NCBI GenBank assembly: GCA_019639235.1
Contig: JAHBSG010000016.1
Span: 24,579-88,578, forward strand
DNA length: 64,000 bases
Reading direction: 5' to 3'
From: Acidobacteriota bacterium
Lineage (GTDB): Bacteria; Acidobacteriota; Blastocatellia; Pyrinomonadales; Pyrinomonadaceae
The translations under genes and the position numbers were made by a program. Under the pieces are notes generated by a model. That model had not been told where the DNA came from. It did not search any database and saw only the letters and a list, made by a program, of their open reading frames with translations. Below are positions 16,307 through 27,270 of this stretch, one piece after another. Numbering within the stretch: position 1 is the first letter of the stretch; every line of letters begins with the position of its first letter.

Positions 16307-18163
16307 ATGAATTGGTTTTATTCCATTTTCTTCGCGAGTTTGCTTTTTGGTGCTGATCAACCGGCGACGAACAGAGCGGTTGAGCCTGCGATCACCGGCC
16401 CGGCAATTGTTGCCGAACGGCAGGACGTAACTGAAAAGTTCGAACAGACCTATCCGCTCCAGGCGGATGGCCGCGTTAGCCTTTCGAACATCAACGGCGA
16501 CATTACCATCGAACCCTGGAGCCGAAATGAGGTCCGGGTCGAGGCGACAAAGACCGCTGACTCTGCCGAGACGCTTGCCGAGGTCGAGATCAAGGTCGAT
16601 GCCGACCCGGCGGCAGTCCGGATCAAGACGGAAATGAAAGGCTGGGGCTACGGCAACCGAAGCGAGCGCGACCGCTATCGCCGTTCGCGGGTCGATTACA
16701 AGATCAGCGTTCCGCGAAATGCCAAGCTCGACGCGATCGAAGCCGTGAACGGCTCGGTTACGATCTCGGGCCATTCCGGTTCGACCAAGATCGCCGCCGT
16801 GAACGGGAACGTCAATGCGAACGGGCTCTCGGGCATCGCCGATCTCTCGACCGTCAATGGCCGCGTCATCGCCGACTTTGGCTCCGTCGACCGGGGTTCG
16901 CTCATTTCGCTTCGAACGGTGAACGGCTCCGTTTCGGTCACGCTGCCTTCGGACGTCGATGCGACGATCAAGGCCGATTCGCTCAATGGGCCGATCTCGA
17001 ACGACTTTGGCCTGCAGGTCCGCAAAGGTCAGTATATTGGCCGCGACCTTCACGGAAAGCTCGGTTCCGGCGATGCCCAGATACGCCTCAACAGCGTCAA
17101 CGGCGAACTGGCCATCAAGCGAAGGAACGACGGCCGCCAGCAAAGCCCGGCGACCAACCTTCTCCGCGGTTCTGATATCGACCCCAACATGGACGTCTCC
17201 GTCAATGTTGATACCGCTCGGGTCAATGCTGAAGTTGCTCGGGCGGTCAACAGTTCGAATGCCGAGGTTCGGCGCTCGATGAAAGAAGCGGAAGCCGCAA
17301 TGGCCCGTATAAGGCCGGAGATCGACCGGATGCGTTCGCGCGTAGAGGTTGATGCAGAAAAGCTCAAGGCTCTTGCCAATGAGGAGATCGCGCGTGAAGC
17401 GTTGGTTTTTGCCCGCGAGTTCGGCGGCGGATTTCCGATCGGTGCCCCGCGGATCGAGGAAACGTCAAAGACGATCGCGGTCGATTCGGATCCGAAGGTC
17501 GTCGTCAATGCCGAGGGATGTTCGCTCGTTGTCCGGGCCTGGGATAAGCAGGAAGTTCGTTACACCGTCAGCGAAGTTGCCGGACGCCGAACCGGCGAAC
17601 CGGTCACCGTCACCGATTCGAAAGCAGGCAATGAGGTCAAGATCGATGTCGTCAATGATGCTCCGGCCGGCCGTTTCTTCGGATCGGCATTTACGGCTCG
17701 TGTCGAGATCTGGGTTCCGAAGCGATCGAACGTTTCCATAACGACCGACGGTGATGTCCGCGTTTCCGGCATTAGCGGCAAGATCGAGATCAACTCCGAC
17801 GGTGCTTCGTCGGACGTTCGCGATGTCTCCGGCGACCTTAAGCTCGCAATCGGCGACGGCCGAGCCCGCGTGATCGGTTTTGACGGCGGGCTTGTCGCAT
17901 CTTCCGAGGGCGGTGAGATGTATCTTGAGGGCTCGTTCTCGTCGATCAACGCTTCAACCATCGGCGGGAAGACCGTGCTTTCATTACCCCCATCAGCAAA
18001 TGCAACGCTTATAACGAATCTTCCGCCGCAGCTTGACTCGGTCCGTCTCGAGAATATCGGCGAGGATCGTTTCCGCATCGGCACCGGCTCCGCTGAATAT
18101 CGCTTCCAGGGCGAGGGCGGCGAATTGGTCGTCCGCTCGGCCGAGATGCTCTGGGTAAAATAG
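16307..18163 (+). CDS. Secreted DUF4097-type beta-repeat protein
   Basis: A 618-residue exported protein with an N-terminal signal sequence (hydrophobic residues about 3-15). Two DUF4097-like beta-helical regions (about residues 45-275 and 390-600) contain repeated INGDITI/VNGSVTI/VNGNVNA/VNGRVIA strands. A charged, helical linker (about 290-370, EVRRSMKEAEAAMARIR) joins them. Such proteins are exported or surface-associated and of unknown function. A strong terminator follows the stop. Confidence 0.8.
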   Translation: MNWFYSIFFASLLFGADQPATNRAVEPAITGPAIVAERQDVTEKFEQTYPLQADGRVSLSNINGDITIEPWSRNEVRVEATKTADSAETLAEVEIKVDADPAAVRIKTEMKGWGYGNRSERDRYRRSRVDYKISVPRNAKLDAIEAVNGSVTISGHSGSTKIAAVNGNVNANGLSGIADLSTVNGRVIADFGSVDRGSLISLRTVNGSVSVTLPSDVDATIKADSLNGPISNDFGLQVRKGQYIGRDLHGKLGSGDAQIRLNSVNGELAIKRRNDGRQQSPATNLLRGSDIDPNMDVSVNVDTARVNAEVARAVNSSNAEVRRSMKEAEAAMARIRPEIDRMRSRVEVDAEKLKALANEEIAREALVFAREFGGGFPIGAPRIEETSKTIAVDSDPKVVVNAEGCSLVVRAWDKQEVRYTVSEVAGRRTGEPVTVTDSKAGNEVKIDVVNDAPAGRFFGSAFTARVEIWVPKRSNVSITTDGDVRVSGISGKIEINSDGASSDVRDVSGDLKLAIGDGRARVIGFDGGLVASSEGGEMYLEGSFSSINASTIGGKTVLSLPPSANATLITNLPPQLDSVRLENIGEDRFRIGTGSAEYRFQGEGGELVVRSAEMLWVK

Positions 18164-18168
18164 ATTCT

Positions 18169-18201
18169 GCGGCCTCGGTTTTTTATGTGGGGCCGCTTTT
18201 T
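18169..18201 (+). terminator. Rho-independent terminator after the DUF4097 gene
   Basis: GCGGCC (18169-18174) and GGCCGC (18191-18196) form the stem and are followed by a T-run. It begins 6 nt after the stop codon of the preceding gene. Confidence 0.75.
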
Positions 18202-18309
18202 GTTGAAACATTCTGACCAGAATTGCGTTTTAGTCAACAGCCGTGCTCGAGACGTTTGTCCGCATTGCTGTTCCGAATACGTCTTAAAATAAATGAACAG
18301 GAGAAAGGG

Positions 18310-20832
18310 ATGAACGCCATCATCATATTTTTCGCGATCCTTCTCATCTCGATCTCCGCTTACGCCCAGCCGACGAATAACGTCGCATCATCCGAAAAGC
18401 CATCATCAGATACGACTGAGGTGACGAAGGAGCCGGCGGGCAAAAGTGGAAAGGTCGTGGTTCCGCCTGAAAAACTCAGGCCAATTGTAATTCCTATCAC
18501 ACAAAGCGAGATCCTTATCGACGGAAGGCTCGACGAGCCGGCATGGCAGACCGCCGCCGTCTTCAAGGACTTTTACCAGACCAGCCCCGGAGACAACACA
18601 AAACCTTCGCGGCCGACCGAGGCTTACGTCTTCTACGATGAGAAGCACCTCTATATCGGCTTCAAATGCTGGGACGAACGCGACAAGATCCGTGCCACCG
18701 TCGCCAAGCGGGACAACGTCTTTGGCGAGGATAACGTACGCGTCTGGCTTGATACGTTCAACGATCAGCGGCGTGCCTATGTGCTTGGGTTCAATCCGCT
18801 CGGTATTCAGCAGGACGGAATTTACACCGAAGGGCAGGGCGCCGATTTCAGCGTCGATATCGTAATGGAGTCGAAGGGCGTCATCGAGGATTGGGGCTGG
18901 TCGGTCGAGGTCAAGATACCTTTCAAGTCGCTCCGCTACACGGCCGGCGAGGGAAAGCTTTGGGGATTCAATGTAGCGAGGAACATCGACCGCTTCAACG
19001 ACGAATTCAACCAATGGCTTCCGGATGACCGTGATGTCTCGGGTTTCCTCATTAAGCACGGCAAGATCACCGGCCTCGACGAGATCAAGTATGAGCGGAC
19101 GCTCGAGATCGTTCCGAGCGTGACCATTTCGCAATCCGGAAGGCGGACTCGGACGATCCCGCGGTATCAGCTTACGCCCGGTGCCGTCGACCCCGGCCGC
19201 TTTGTCAACGAAGCGGTCAAGCCTGAGTTTGGCCTGACGATGAAGTACACGCTTTCGCCGAACATCACGCTCGACGCGGCGATCAATCCGGACTTTGCCG
19301 AGATCGAAGCAGACGCCCCGGTCGTTACGGCCAACCAGCGGTTCCCGATCTTTTTTCAGGAGAAACGGCCGTTCTTCCTCGAGGGTCAAGAGATTTTCAG
19401 CTCGCCGCTGCGGGTCTTTTATTCGCGAACGATCGTCGATCCCGATGCTGCAGTAAAGCTGACCGGAAAGGTCGGGAAGACCTCGTTCGGCTTCCTCGCG
19501 GCCTCGGACAAAGCTCCGGGCAATTACGACGAGGACGACCGCAACGATCCTTCCGTACGTCCGAGGGTCGATGAGTTTCTTGATAAGAACGCAATGTTCG
19601 GCGTTCTTCGGCTTAAGCGTGATTTCGGCAAGGAAAACAATATTGGCTTCTTCGCGACCTATCGCAGCTTTCCCGAGCAGAAGAACACCTTGGCGAGCGT
19701 TGACGGCCGCATCAAGCTGAATGCGAAAACGACCACTACCTTCCAGCTTGTTGGCACACACTCGAAGCGGTGCTTCTTTGAAACGGCTTTTGATGCAAAT
19801 GCCGACACGACGCAGGCTCAACGCAACCGCGAGATCTGCGGTGGCGGTACATTCGGCGGAGTTACGCAGCTTGGCAGCCCGTTCAACCAGTATCGCGTCG
19901 GCAACGGCATTGGTTACTACGCGAACCTTGACTACTCGACAGACCGCCACGGCTATTTCATCGAGGTCGGCGGGCAAAGCAAGGATTACCGTGCCGATTC
20001 CGGATTCACTCGCCGGACGAATACCAACTTCGCTTTCTTTTTCAACCGGTTCAGCACAAAGTCCGAACCGAAAGCGGCGATCATCCGAGCTTCATGGGCG
20101 CAGTTCAGCGGTATTGACTACGACTGGAGCGGCCGGCTGCAGCGGTTCCGTGCGGGCACCAACGTAAACCTCTCGCTTCAGCGAAACACTTACGTTTTTC
20201 TCGAATCGGCGATCGTTTACGACAAACTCTACGAAGAGGAGTTCGGGCTGAAACGGCTGCCGACGCGTCCGCAGGGTGCGTTTCTCGGCGACCCGACACG
20301 AGCTACCTGGCAGCAGGTCGTCTCCGGGAACATCAACCAGACGCCGCACAAGCGATTCAATTACGGGATGTTCGTCGGTTTTATCAACAACGCATTCGAC
20401 TTCGACTTTGGTTCGAGCGGGCCGCTAAATCCCGGTCCCGGCCAGCAGTTCGATGCAGAGGTCTGGGGCGAGGTGAAGCCGACCGACCCGCTCCGTATTT
20501 CGCTTTCGTATCGCAAGAGCCGGCTGGTCCGCAACGATAATAAGCGGCGGGCATTCGACGCGGACATCGTCAGTCTTCGCTCGACATACCAGTTCTCGCG
20601 GTTCCTGTTTGCCAGAATGCGGCTCGACTATAACTCGACCCGGAACAACTACGCCGGCCAAGCGTTGTTCGGCTGGAACCCGAATCCGGGAACGGCCTTT
20701 TACGTCGGCTATAACGACGATTTCAATTACAGCGGCCACAGCCCGTTCACCGGACAGTTCGAGCCCGGCTTTCAGCGAAACGGCCGAACATTCTTTATCC
20801 GGATGAGCTACCTCTTCCGAAAGAGCATTTGA
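18310..20832 (+). CDS. Exported DUF5916 protein with N-terminal CBM9-like domain
   Basis: An 840-residue protein. The start at 18310 is chosen because GGAG/AAAGGG precedes it and the chain then opens with a clean signal peptide (MNAIIIFFAILLISISAYAQ). Residues about 70-230 resemble a carbohydrate-binding module family 9 domain (ILIDGRLDEPAW). The rest is DUF5916, with the signature NPDFAEIEADAPVV, FPIFFQEKRPFFLEG and a beta-rich outer-membrane-barrel-like C-terminus ending in an aromatic-rich strand (FFIRMSYLFRKSI). It is probably an outer-membrane protein of the carbohydrate-uptake type. Substrate unknown. Confidence 0.85.
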   Translation: MNAIIIFFAILLISISAYAQPTNNVASSEKPSSDTTEVTKEPAGKSGKVVVPPEKLRPIVIPITQSEILIDGRLDEPAWQTAAVFKDFYQTSPGDNTKPSRPTEAYVFYDEKHLYIGFKCWDERDKIRATVAKRDNVFGEDNVRVWLDTFNDQRRAYVLGFNPLGIQQDGIYTEGQGADFSVDIVMESKGVIEDWGWSVEVKIPFKSLRYTAGEGKLWGFNVARNIDRFNDEFNQWLPDDRDVSGFLIKHGKITGLDEIKYERTLEIVPSVTISQSGRRTRTIPRYQLTPGAVDPGRFVNEAVKPEFGLTMKYTLSPNITLDAAINPDFAEIEADAPVVTANQRFPIFFQEKRPFFLEGQEIFSSPLRVFYSRTIVDPDAAVKLTGKVGKTSFGFLAASDKAPGNYDEDDRNDPSVRPRVDEFLDKNAMFGVLRLKRDFGKENNIGFFATYRSFPEQKNTLASVDGRIKLNAKTTTTFQLVGTHSKRCFFETAFDANADTTQAQRNREICGGGTFGGVTQLGSPFNQYRVGNGIGYYANLDYSTDRHGYFIEVGGQSKDYRADSGFTRRTNTNFAFFFNRFSTKSEPKAAIIRASWAQFSGIDYDWSGRLQRFRAGTNVNLSLQRNTYVFLESAIVYDKLYEEEFGLKRLPTRPQGAFLGDPTRATWQQVVSGNINQTPHKRFNYGMFVGFINNAFDFDFGSSGPLNPGPGQQFDAEVWGEVKPTDPLRISLSYRKSRLVRNDNKRRAFDADIVSLRSTYQFSRFLFARMRLDYNSTRNNYAGQALFGWNPNPGTAFYVGYNDDFNYSGHSPFTGQFEPGFQRNGRTFFIRMSYLFRKSI

Positions 20833-20863
20833 TCAAGTGTTCCTCCTGGCATCTGAAGCCACT

Positions 20864-20900
20864 CGGCGGCGGTCATTCAAGGCTGCCGCCTTTTTTATTT
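20864..20900 (+). terminator. Terminator after the DUF5916 gene
   Basis: GGCGGC (20865-20870) pairs with GCCGCC (20885-20890), followed by TTTTTTATTTTTTT. It separates this gene from the promoter of the next one. Confidence 0.8.
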
Positions 20901-20923
20901 TTTTCCACAGGGCAAAAAACTTC

Positions 20924-20952
20924 TTGTAATTATTTAACTCATGCTGTATAAA
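20924..20952 (+). promoter_or_regulatory. Promoter of the GY-repeat protein gene
   Basis: TTGTAA (20924-20929), a 17-bp spacer and TATAAA (20947-20952) lie about 58 bp upstream of the ATG at 21011, in A/T-rich DNA just after a terminator. Confidence 0.65.
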
Positions 20953-21010
20953 CATATGAAGACAGGACGTTTCCCGCCTTAAATCAGCAAAGCACTACTT
21001 GGAGGAGACA

Positions 21011-22105
21011 ATGAGAAGTACCCGAAGTTTCTTGGCATTCACCGCCGCATTTTCCCTGGCATTTCTGGCGATCCCGTTGTTCCTTGCCGCTCCGGCATAT
21101 GGACAGGATAGCCGCGTCGCGCTTCAGCGCGGATACCGGACCGGATATTCGGACGGCTACATGGCCGGATATCGCGATTCGATCGATAATAATTCGCGGA
21201 GCATCGTCCGCCATAAGGAATACACGCAGGCCGACAGGGCGTATAACAAAGACTACGGCCAAATCGACGATTACCGCGACGGCTACCGTCAGGGCTTCGA
21301 GGCCGGTTACTCGACCGGCTTTGAGAAGCGGCCTTTTGAATCGTCAGTGCCGCAGAGCCTTGCAAAACGCGGCTTGAGCTCGGTTCCGCCGGCGGAAGTT
21401 GCCGCCAAAATACCGGTAAGCACACCCGCAATCGACGTTTCGGAAGTCGAGGCCCCTGAGACACCGACGCCTGAGCCGGCCGATACGGTCGCGTCATACA
21501 CGCCACAGGCCGATCCGCCGCAGCAGCCGATCCAACGGGCGTCATACACATCAGCGAGCAATGACATCATTCTTATCCCGCGGGATACCGAGCTGATCAT
21601 TGAGATACAGGAAGACCTCAACACCGAGCAAAACCGCGTTGGGGACAAATTCACTGCCCGGGTCGTATCGCCGGTCGAGATCGAGGGAGCGATCATCGAA
21701 GGCCGCATCGAGAAGATCGTAAAGCCCGGCCGCATCAAACGCCGCTCGCAGATGCAGCTGACCTTTGACCGCATCGTCCTTAACGAGCAACGCTGGAGCA
21801 ATTATTCGGCAACGCTCGAAGAGGTCCTGCCGGTCAAGGGCGACAACGTGCTCACCGTCAGCGACGAGGGAACCGCCGTTGGCAAACGAACCCTAAAGCA
21901 AGACGGCGTCAAGGTTGGAGCCGCGACCGGAGCAGGCCTCGGCATCGGTGCGATCACCGCCGGGCCGGTCGGTGCCGCGGTCGGAGCAGGTATCGGAGCG
22001 GCTTTTGGCGTGGGTGCGGTCGTTGTCGAACGCGGAAAGCACATTCGCCTGATCAAGAATCAGCAGCTCAAGATCCGCACGGCATACGAAACGCGGATCC
22101 GATGA
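21011..22105 (+). CDS. Exported protein with GYxxGY repeats and a C-terminal glycine zipper
   Basis: A 364-residue protein. The ATG at 21011 is preceded by GGAGGAG (21001-21007) and opens a signal peptide of about 30 residues ending near APAYG. Residues about 36-105 hold GY-rich repeats (GYRTGYSDGYMAGYRDS, DGYRQGFEAGYSTGF). A Pro/Thr-rich linker and a beta domain with IQEDLNTEQNRVGDKF follow. A glycine-zipper segment (about 298-335, VGAAVGAGIGAAFGVGAVV) may insert in a membrane. No function assigned. Confidence 0.78.
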   Translation: MRSTRSFLAFTAAFSLAFLAIPLFLAAPAYGQDSRVALQRGYRTGYSDGYMAGYRDSIDNNSRSIVRHKEYTQADRAYNKDYGQIDDYRDGYRQGFEAGYSTGFEKRPFESSVPQSLAKRGLSSVPPAEVAAKIPVSTPAIDVSEVEAPETPTPEPADTVASYTPQADPPQQPIQRASYTSASNDIILIPRDTELIIEIQEDLNTEQNRVGDKFTARVVSPVEIEGAIIEGRIEKIVKPGRIKRRSQMQLTFDRIVLNEQRWSNYSATLEEVLPVKGDNVLTVSDEGTAVGKRTLKQDGVKVGAATGAGLGIGAITAGPVGAAVGAGIGAAFGVGAVVVERGKHIRLIKNQQLKIRTAYETRIR

Positions 22106-22142
22106 TCTGGCAAACCGGGCAATTCGCTCGGAAGGCAAATTG

Positions 22143-22191
22143 AAAGGGCTCGAAACGGCGTTCTCCTCCAATGCCGGATCGAGCCTTTTTT
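22143..22191 (+). terminator. Terminator after the GY-repeat protein gene
   Basis: GGCTCGA (22147-22153) pairs with TCGAGCC (22179-22185), followed by six T. A second shorter hairpin (AAAGCCT/AGGCTTT) lies near 22245-22267, before gltA. Confidence 0.78.
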
Positions 22192-22382
22192 CCATCGTTC
22201 TTTGGCGAGGCGTCGCCTGCAGAATCCGTATCCTGCTCTTGGTCGAAAGCCTTTAGAGAGGCTTTTCGCTCCGTTCAGCCTTTTTTTCGCTCCAATAAAT
22301 AACAGTGCTTTACTAAGGTATTCGCCTTCGGTAAACTAATGTGTTGGTAACAATTTCTAATAACGGGATAGAGAGAACAGTA

Positions 22383-23522
22383 ATGAGTACAGGAACAGAA
22401 ACAACAGCCGCAACCGCCGGATTGCGAGGCGTAGTTGCAGCCCAAAGCTCGATCGGCGACGTCGATGGCGAGAAGGGCATACTAATTTATCAGGGCTACG
22501 ATATTCACGACCTTGCGGAGCACTCGACCTTCGAGGAAGTAGTTTTTCTTCTCTGGAACGGCCGGCTCCCGAAGCAGGACGAACTCGCCGATCTTACGGC
22601 TCAGTTCCGTGCGAATTATTCGGTCCCGTCGGAGGTCATCGCGGCGATGAAGACCTTCCCGAAGGACGCCGACCCGATGGACGTGCTCCGGACGGCAGTC
22701 TCGTCGCTTGATTTCTACGATAAGGCCGGCCACGCGACCGACCGCGAGAACGCTACCAAGGCCGCCATCAAGCTGACGGCACAGATGGGAACGATCGCCG
22801 CCGCATGGGACCGCATTCGCAACGGCAAGGACGTTATCGCACCGGACGAGAACCTCAGCATCGCCGAGAATTTCCTCTATATGCTTCGCGGCGAACGCGC
22901 AGAGGCAGATGAGGCCCGGATGTTCGATATCGCATTGATCCTCCATGCCGACCACGAACTGAACGCCTCGACCTTCACTACGCGGGTCGTTTCGGGAACG
23001 CTCGCCGGAATGTACGGAGCCGTCACGGCAGGTATCGCCGCTCTCGCCGGTCCGCTGCACGGCGGTGCGAACACGAATGTGATGAAGATGCTCATCGAGA
23101 TCGGCGACCTCGATAAGGTCGACGAATTCGTCGAAAAGGCACTTGAAGAAAAACGCAAGATCATGGGCATCGGCCACGCGGTTTATAAGACCGAAGACCC
23201 GCGTGCCACGTGGCTTCGAAAGTTCTCAAAGACCATGGCCGAAAAGGCCGGCGAGACGAAGTGGTTCGACATGTCGCAGCGGATCGAGAAGCTAATGCTC
23301 GAAAAGAAGGGAATGTTCCCGAATGTCGATTTCTATTCGGCTTCGACGTATTACCTTATGGGTCTTCCGCTCGATCTTTACACGCCGATCTTCGCGGTCA
23401 GCCGTATTTCGGGCTGGACGGGACACATCCTTGAGCAGTACGCGAACAACAAGCTCATTCGGCCGCGTGCCGAGTATATTGGCGAACGCGGGCTTAAGTA
23501 CGTCCCGATCGCCGAACGGTAG
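22383..23522 (+). CDS. gltA: Citrate synthase
   Basis: A 379-residue citrate synthase that condenses oxaloacetate and acetyl-CoA at the head of the TCA cycle. The ATG at 22383 (MSTGTETT) is preferred over an in-frame GTG at 22341 because family N-termini begin near here. Landmarks are GLRGVVAAQSSIGDVDGEKG, the active-site region ALAGPLHGGANTNVMKML, IMGIGHAVYKTEDPRA with the catalytic His, and FYSASTYYLMGLPLDLYTPI with the catalytic Asp region. The length fits the short bacterial class. It stands alone between terminators. Confidence 0.95.
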   Translation: MSTGTETTAATAGLRGVVAAQSSIGDVDGEKGILIYQGYDIHDLAEHSTFEEVVFLLWNGRLPKQDELADLTAQFRANYSVPSEVIAAMKTFPKDADPMDVLRTAVSSLDFYDKAGHATDRENATKAAIKLTAQMGTIAAAWDRIRNGKDVIAPDENLSIAENFLYMLRGERAEADEARMFDIALILHADHELNASTFTTRVVSGTLAGMYGAVTAGIAALAGPLHGGANTNVMKMLIEIGDLDKVDEFVEKALEEKRKIMGIGHAVYKTEDPRATWLRKFSKTMAEKAGETKWFDMSQRIEKLMLEKKGMFPNVDFYSASTYYLMGLPLDLYTPIFAVSRISGWTGHILEQYANNKLIRPRAEYIGERGLKYVPIAER

Positions 23523-23543
23523 TTCGCAATACAGGTCAAAAGG

Positions 23544-23570
23544 AAAAGCCCCGGCGAACGGGGCTTTTCT
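23544..23570. terminator. Bidirectional terminator between gltA and dksA
   Basis: AAAAGCCCC (23544-23552) and GGGGCTTTT (23560-23568) form a perfect 9-bp stem with A- and T-flanks, so it can serve both convergent genes. Confidence 0.88.
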
Positions 23571-23666
23571 AGTTTGGAGATCCATTGAACGCGGCTGGTG
23601 ATCTAACGACGTGCAGCCGGTTCTGCCGGGCAGCGGAAGCTAACGACCGGACCCGAGGCCCTCGAG

Positions 23667-24023
23667 CTATTCTTCGTCGTCGATGAGGCCTTGCTCGACA
23701 AGTTCCTGACACTCGATGCAGTACCGAGCCCAGGGGATCGCTGCCAGCCGTTTCGGGTTGATCGGCTTTTCGCAATTAAGGCAAACGCCGTATTCGTCGT
23801 CATCGATCCGCCTGAGAGCTTCATCGATCAGCGTAAGCTGCCGGCTCTCATTCTCCGAGACGGCAAGCTGTACGTTCTTTGAATAATTACGAACGGCAAG
23901 ATCGACCGGATCCGGAGTTTCCGAATCATCGATCGAGAGATCATTGCCTTTAAGTTTTTCGATAAGCAGTAAACGCTCGTCCTCGAGTTTCTGCTTTATC
24001 TGCTTAAGATTCGATTTGCTCAT
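23667..24023 (-). CDS. dksA: DksA/TraR-family zinc-finger protein
   Basis: A 118-residue protein with an N-terminal coiled-coil helix (about residues 1-75) and a C4 zinc finger, CLNC (about 82-85) and CIEC (about 102-105). DksA-family proteins enter the RNA polymerase secondary channel and tune stringent-response transcription. It overlaps rlmH by 4 nt and ends the obg-nadD-rsfS-rlmH-dksA run. It is shorter than E. coli DksA, and the coiled-coil tip is not conserved enough to predict ppGpp synergy. Confidence 0.85.
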   Translation of the reverse strand: MSKSNLKQIKQKLEDERLLLIEKLKGNDLSIDDSETPDPVDLAVRNYSKNVQLAVSENESRQLTLIDEALRRIDDDEYGVCLNCEKPINPKRLAAIPWARYCIECQELVEQGLIDDEE

Positions 24024-24472
24024 TTTTGGTAGGGATAGCCCCTTATTATCGTAAATGCTCGATACAACTGCTCTAACAGGAACACACGAGCCATCTCGTG
24101 TGTAAAAGTTAGAAACGATAAGGATAGCCTAATGTCTGCCCTTTCGGCAACCTCAGATGAGAGCCCTTCGGCTCCGCCGATGATAAAGACCACATCCCGC
24201 TTTGATGTGTTCATCCACTTTTCGATCTCGGCCGCGAGCTGATGCGAGGTCATCTGCTTGCCGGTGTCCTCAAGTGCTACCACGAAACTCGCCGGTCCGA
24301 TCGCCTGGAGAATGGCCTCGCCTTCTTCTTGCTTGGCGATGCCCGGCCGCCCTTCGCGGACCTCGGTCACCTCGCTCCGGACAAATCGCGATAGCCGCGA
24401 AAGGTACTCATTTTGCAGGTTTAGGAGATTCGGTTCTCGGGTCTTGCCGACCCAGACAAATCTGAATTTCAT
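24020..24472 (-). CDS. rlmH: 23S rRNA pseudouridine-1915 N3-methyltransferase RlmH
   Basis: A 150-residue SPOUT-class methyltransferase with the knotted SAM site FIIGGAEGLSSEV (about residues 96-108) and the C-terminal SFLTFTHEMARVFLLEQLYR region. It methylates the pseudouridine in helix 69 of 23S rRNA on the assembled ribosome. The chain ends GYPYQK where RlmH proteins usually end in PYH(R/K), so the conserved His appears to be Gln here. It lies with rsfS and obg, all acting on ribosomes. Confidence 0.92.
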   Translation of the reverse strand: MKFRFVWVGKTREPNLLNLQNEYLSRLSRFVRSEVTEVREGRPGIAKQEEGEAILQAIGPASFVVALEDTGKQMTSHQLAAEIEKWMNTSKRDVVFIIGGAEGLSSEVAERADIRLSLSFLTFTHEMARVFLLEQLYRAFTIIRGYPYQK

Positions 24473-24511
24473 TTCGTGGAGCGGCCTAAAGGGACCTTCG
24501 GCCCATTTTGC

Positions 24512-24940
24512 CTAGAGGCCTTCCGGGATCTCGACCCGCCGGGCATCAAGCCAAAGCCGCTCAAGGTCATAGAACTCGCGGGCGTTCTTCTCAAAAACAT
24601 GGACGATGAAATCGCCGAAGTCCATTAACACCCACTCCGCCGCCGCATAACCCTCGATCCGGTTCGAACGCAAGCCCAGCTTCTCTTTGAGCTGCTCGCG
24701 GACCTCATCGGCGATGGCCTGGACCTGCCGCTGGTTCGCTCCGCTGGCGATGACGAAAAACTCCGTAAAGCTTGTGATCTCGCGGAGGTCCAGAGCGACG
24801 ATATCGCCCGCTTTTTTGTCGGCCGCACAACGGATCGCGAGCTGCACACCCTCATCGATCTCGTCGAAGGGCGTCTTCGTAGCCGCGATCTCGATCCGGG
24901 CAGATTCACGATGGAGAGATTTTTCCTGAATTTCTTCCAT
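24512..24940 (-). CDS. rsfS: Ribosomal silencing factor RsfS
   Basis: A 142-residue RsfS/Iojap protein that binds uL14 and blocks subunit joining when nutrients are scarce. Core motifs are [13 protein letters not shown] (about residues 54-66), [10 protein letters not shown] (about 71-80) and [16 protein letters not shown] (about 105-120). The start overlaps the nadD stop by 1 nt (TAATG). The order nadD-rsfS-rlmH is widely conserved. Confidence 0.94.
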   Translation of the reverse strand: MEEIQEKSLHRESARIEIAATKTPFDEIDEGVQLAIRCAADKKAGDIVALDLREITSFTEFFVIASGANQRQVQAIADEVREQLKEKLGLRSNRIEGYAAAEWVLMDFGDFIVHVFEKNAREFYDLERLWLDARRVEIPEGL

Positions 24941-25593
24941 TAGGTATAAAGTTCGTATTTTTCAATGTATTTTGCAACTTCAGCAGGAATGTCGTCCTGT
25001 CGTTCAAGCTCGCCGTCGCTAAGATCCTCGCGAAGCTCCGATGCCGAAACATCGTGGCGGACAGCATCTGTGATGTAGATGTGATGGTTATCATCGGCGA
25101 TGCTTTGGGTCAGTATGTTCCCGCTTGTCCGTAGATCAATGATCCGTTCTCTGACCCGTTCGGTCACATGATCGGAAGTAAGGGCAAAGCCCGGCCGGCT
25201 GACCACGATATGGTTCACCGCGAGCAGCACCTCTTCCCAATTCTTCCACGTCCTGATGTCCATCCACGAATCGGCCCCCATCACGAAAAAAAGCGTGTCG
25301 CCGGGATGCAATTGTTCCAGCTCGGCGAGCGTTTCGATGGTATAACGCTTTTCGCGTTTATCGAGTTCCAGGGTCGAGACCAGTAATTGAGGCTCGTCCG
25401 CGGTCGCGATCGCAAGCATCGCGTAGCGGTGATAGCCCGACGTAGGACGCCGGTCGGGTTTGTGCGGAGCGTGGAAGGCCGGGAGAAAATAAAGCCGGTC
25501 GAGTTCGAATGCCGGCACAAGAGCCTTGGCAACGCCAATGTGTCCGCTATGGACCGGGTCGAATGTTCCGCCAAAGTATGCGATACGGCTCAT
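24940..25593 (-). CDS. nadD: Nicotinate-nucleotide adenylyltransferase
   Basis: A 217-residue nucleotidyltransferase that adenylates nicotinate mononucleotide in NAD synthesis. It has the [12 protein letters not shown] motif with the catalytic His (about residues 8-19), the [10 protein letters not shown] loop (about 36-45), FVMGADSW (about 103-110) and VSASELRE as the C-terminal phosphate-binding motif. It starts 3 nt after obg and is translationally coupled to rsfS. Confidence 0.94.
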   Translation of the reverse strand: MSRIAYFGGTFDPVHSGHIGVAKALVPAFELDRLYFLPAFHAPHKPDRRPTSGYHRYAMLAIATADEPQLLVSTLELDKREKRYTIETLAELEQLHPGDTLFFVMGADSWMDIRTWKNWEEVLLAVNHIVVSRPGFALTSDHVTERVRERIIDLRTSGNILTQSIADDNHHIYITDAVRHDVSASELREDLSDGELERQDDIPAEVAKYIEKYELYT

Positions 25594-25596
25594 AGC

Positions 25597-27183
<1,587 letters not shown>

Positions 27184-27189
27184 GTAGGC

Positions 27190-27217
27190 ATCTTACACCC
27201 GATTTTCAGCAAGTCAA
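27190..27217 (-). promoter_or_regulatory. Promoter of the structured RNA
   Basis: On the minus strand, TTGACT (27217-27212), a 16-bp spacer and TAAGAT (27195-27190) place the transcription start near 27183. That is directly ahead of the first 7-bp stem (GTCAAAA/TTTTGAC, 27156-27180). Confidence 0.7.
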
Positions 27218-27270
27218 GTAGAAAGTACTTTAGGTTTCGGCGGTTTTGATGGGATGCCGATACGGCGTCT

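Noticed and set aside
18406..19977. A 523-codon open frame on the minus strand
   Set aside because: It is the antisense shadow of the DUF5916 gene, is rich in Arg/Asp/Val as expected from reversed high-GC codons, and has no family motif.
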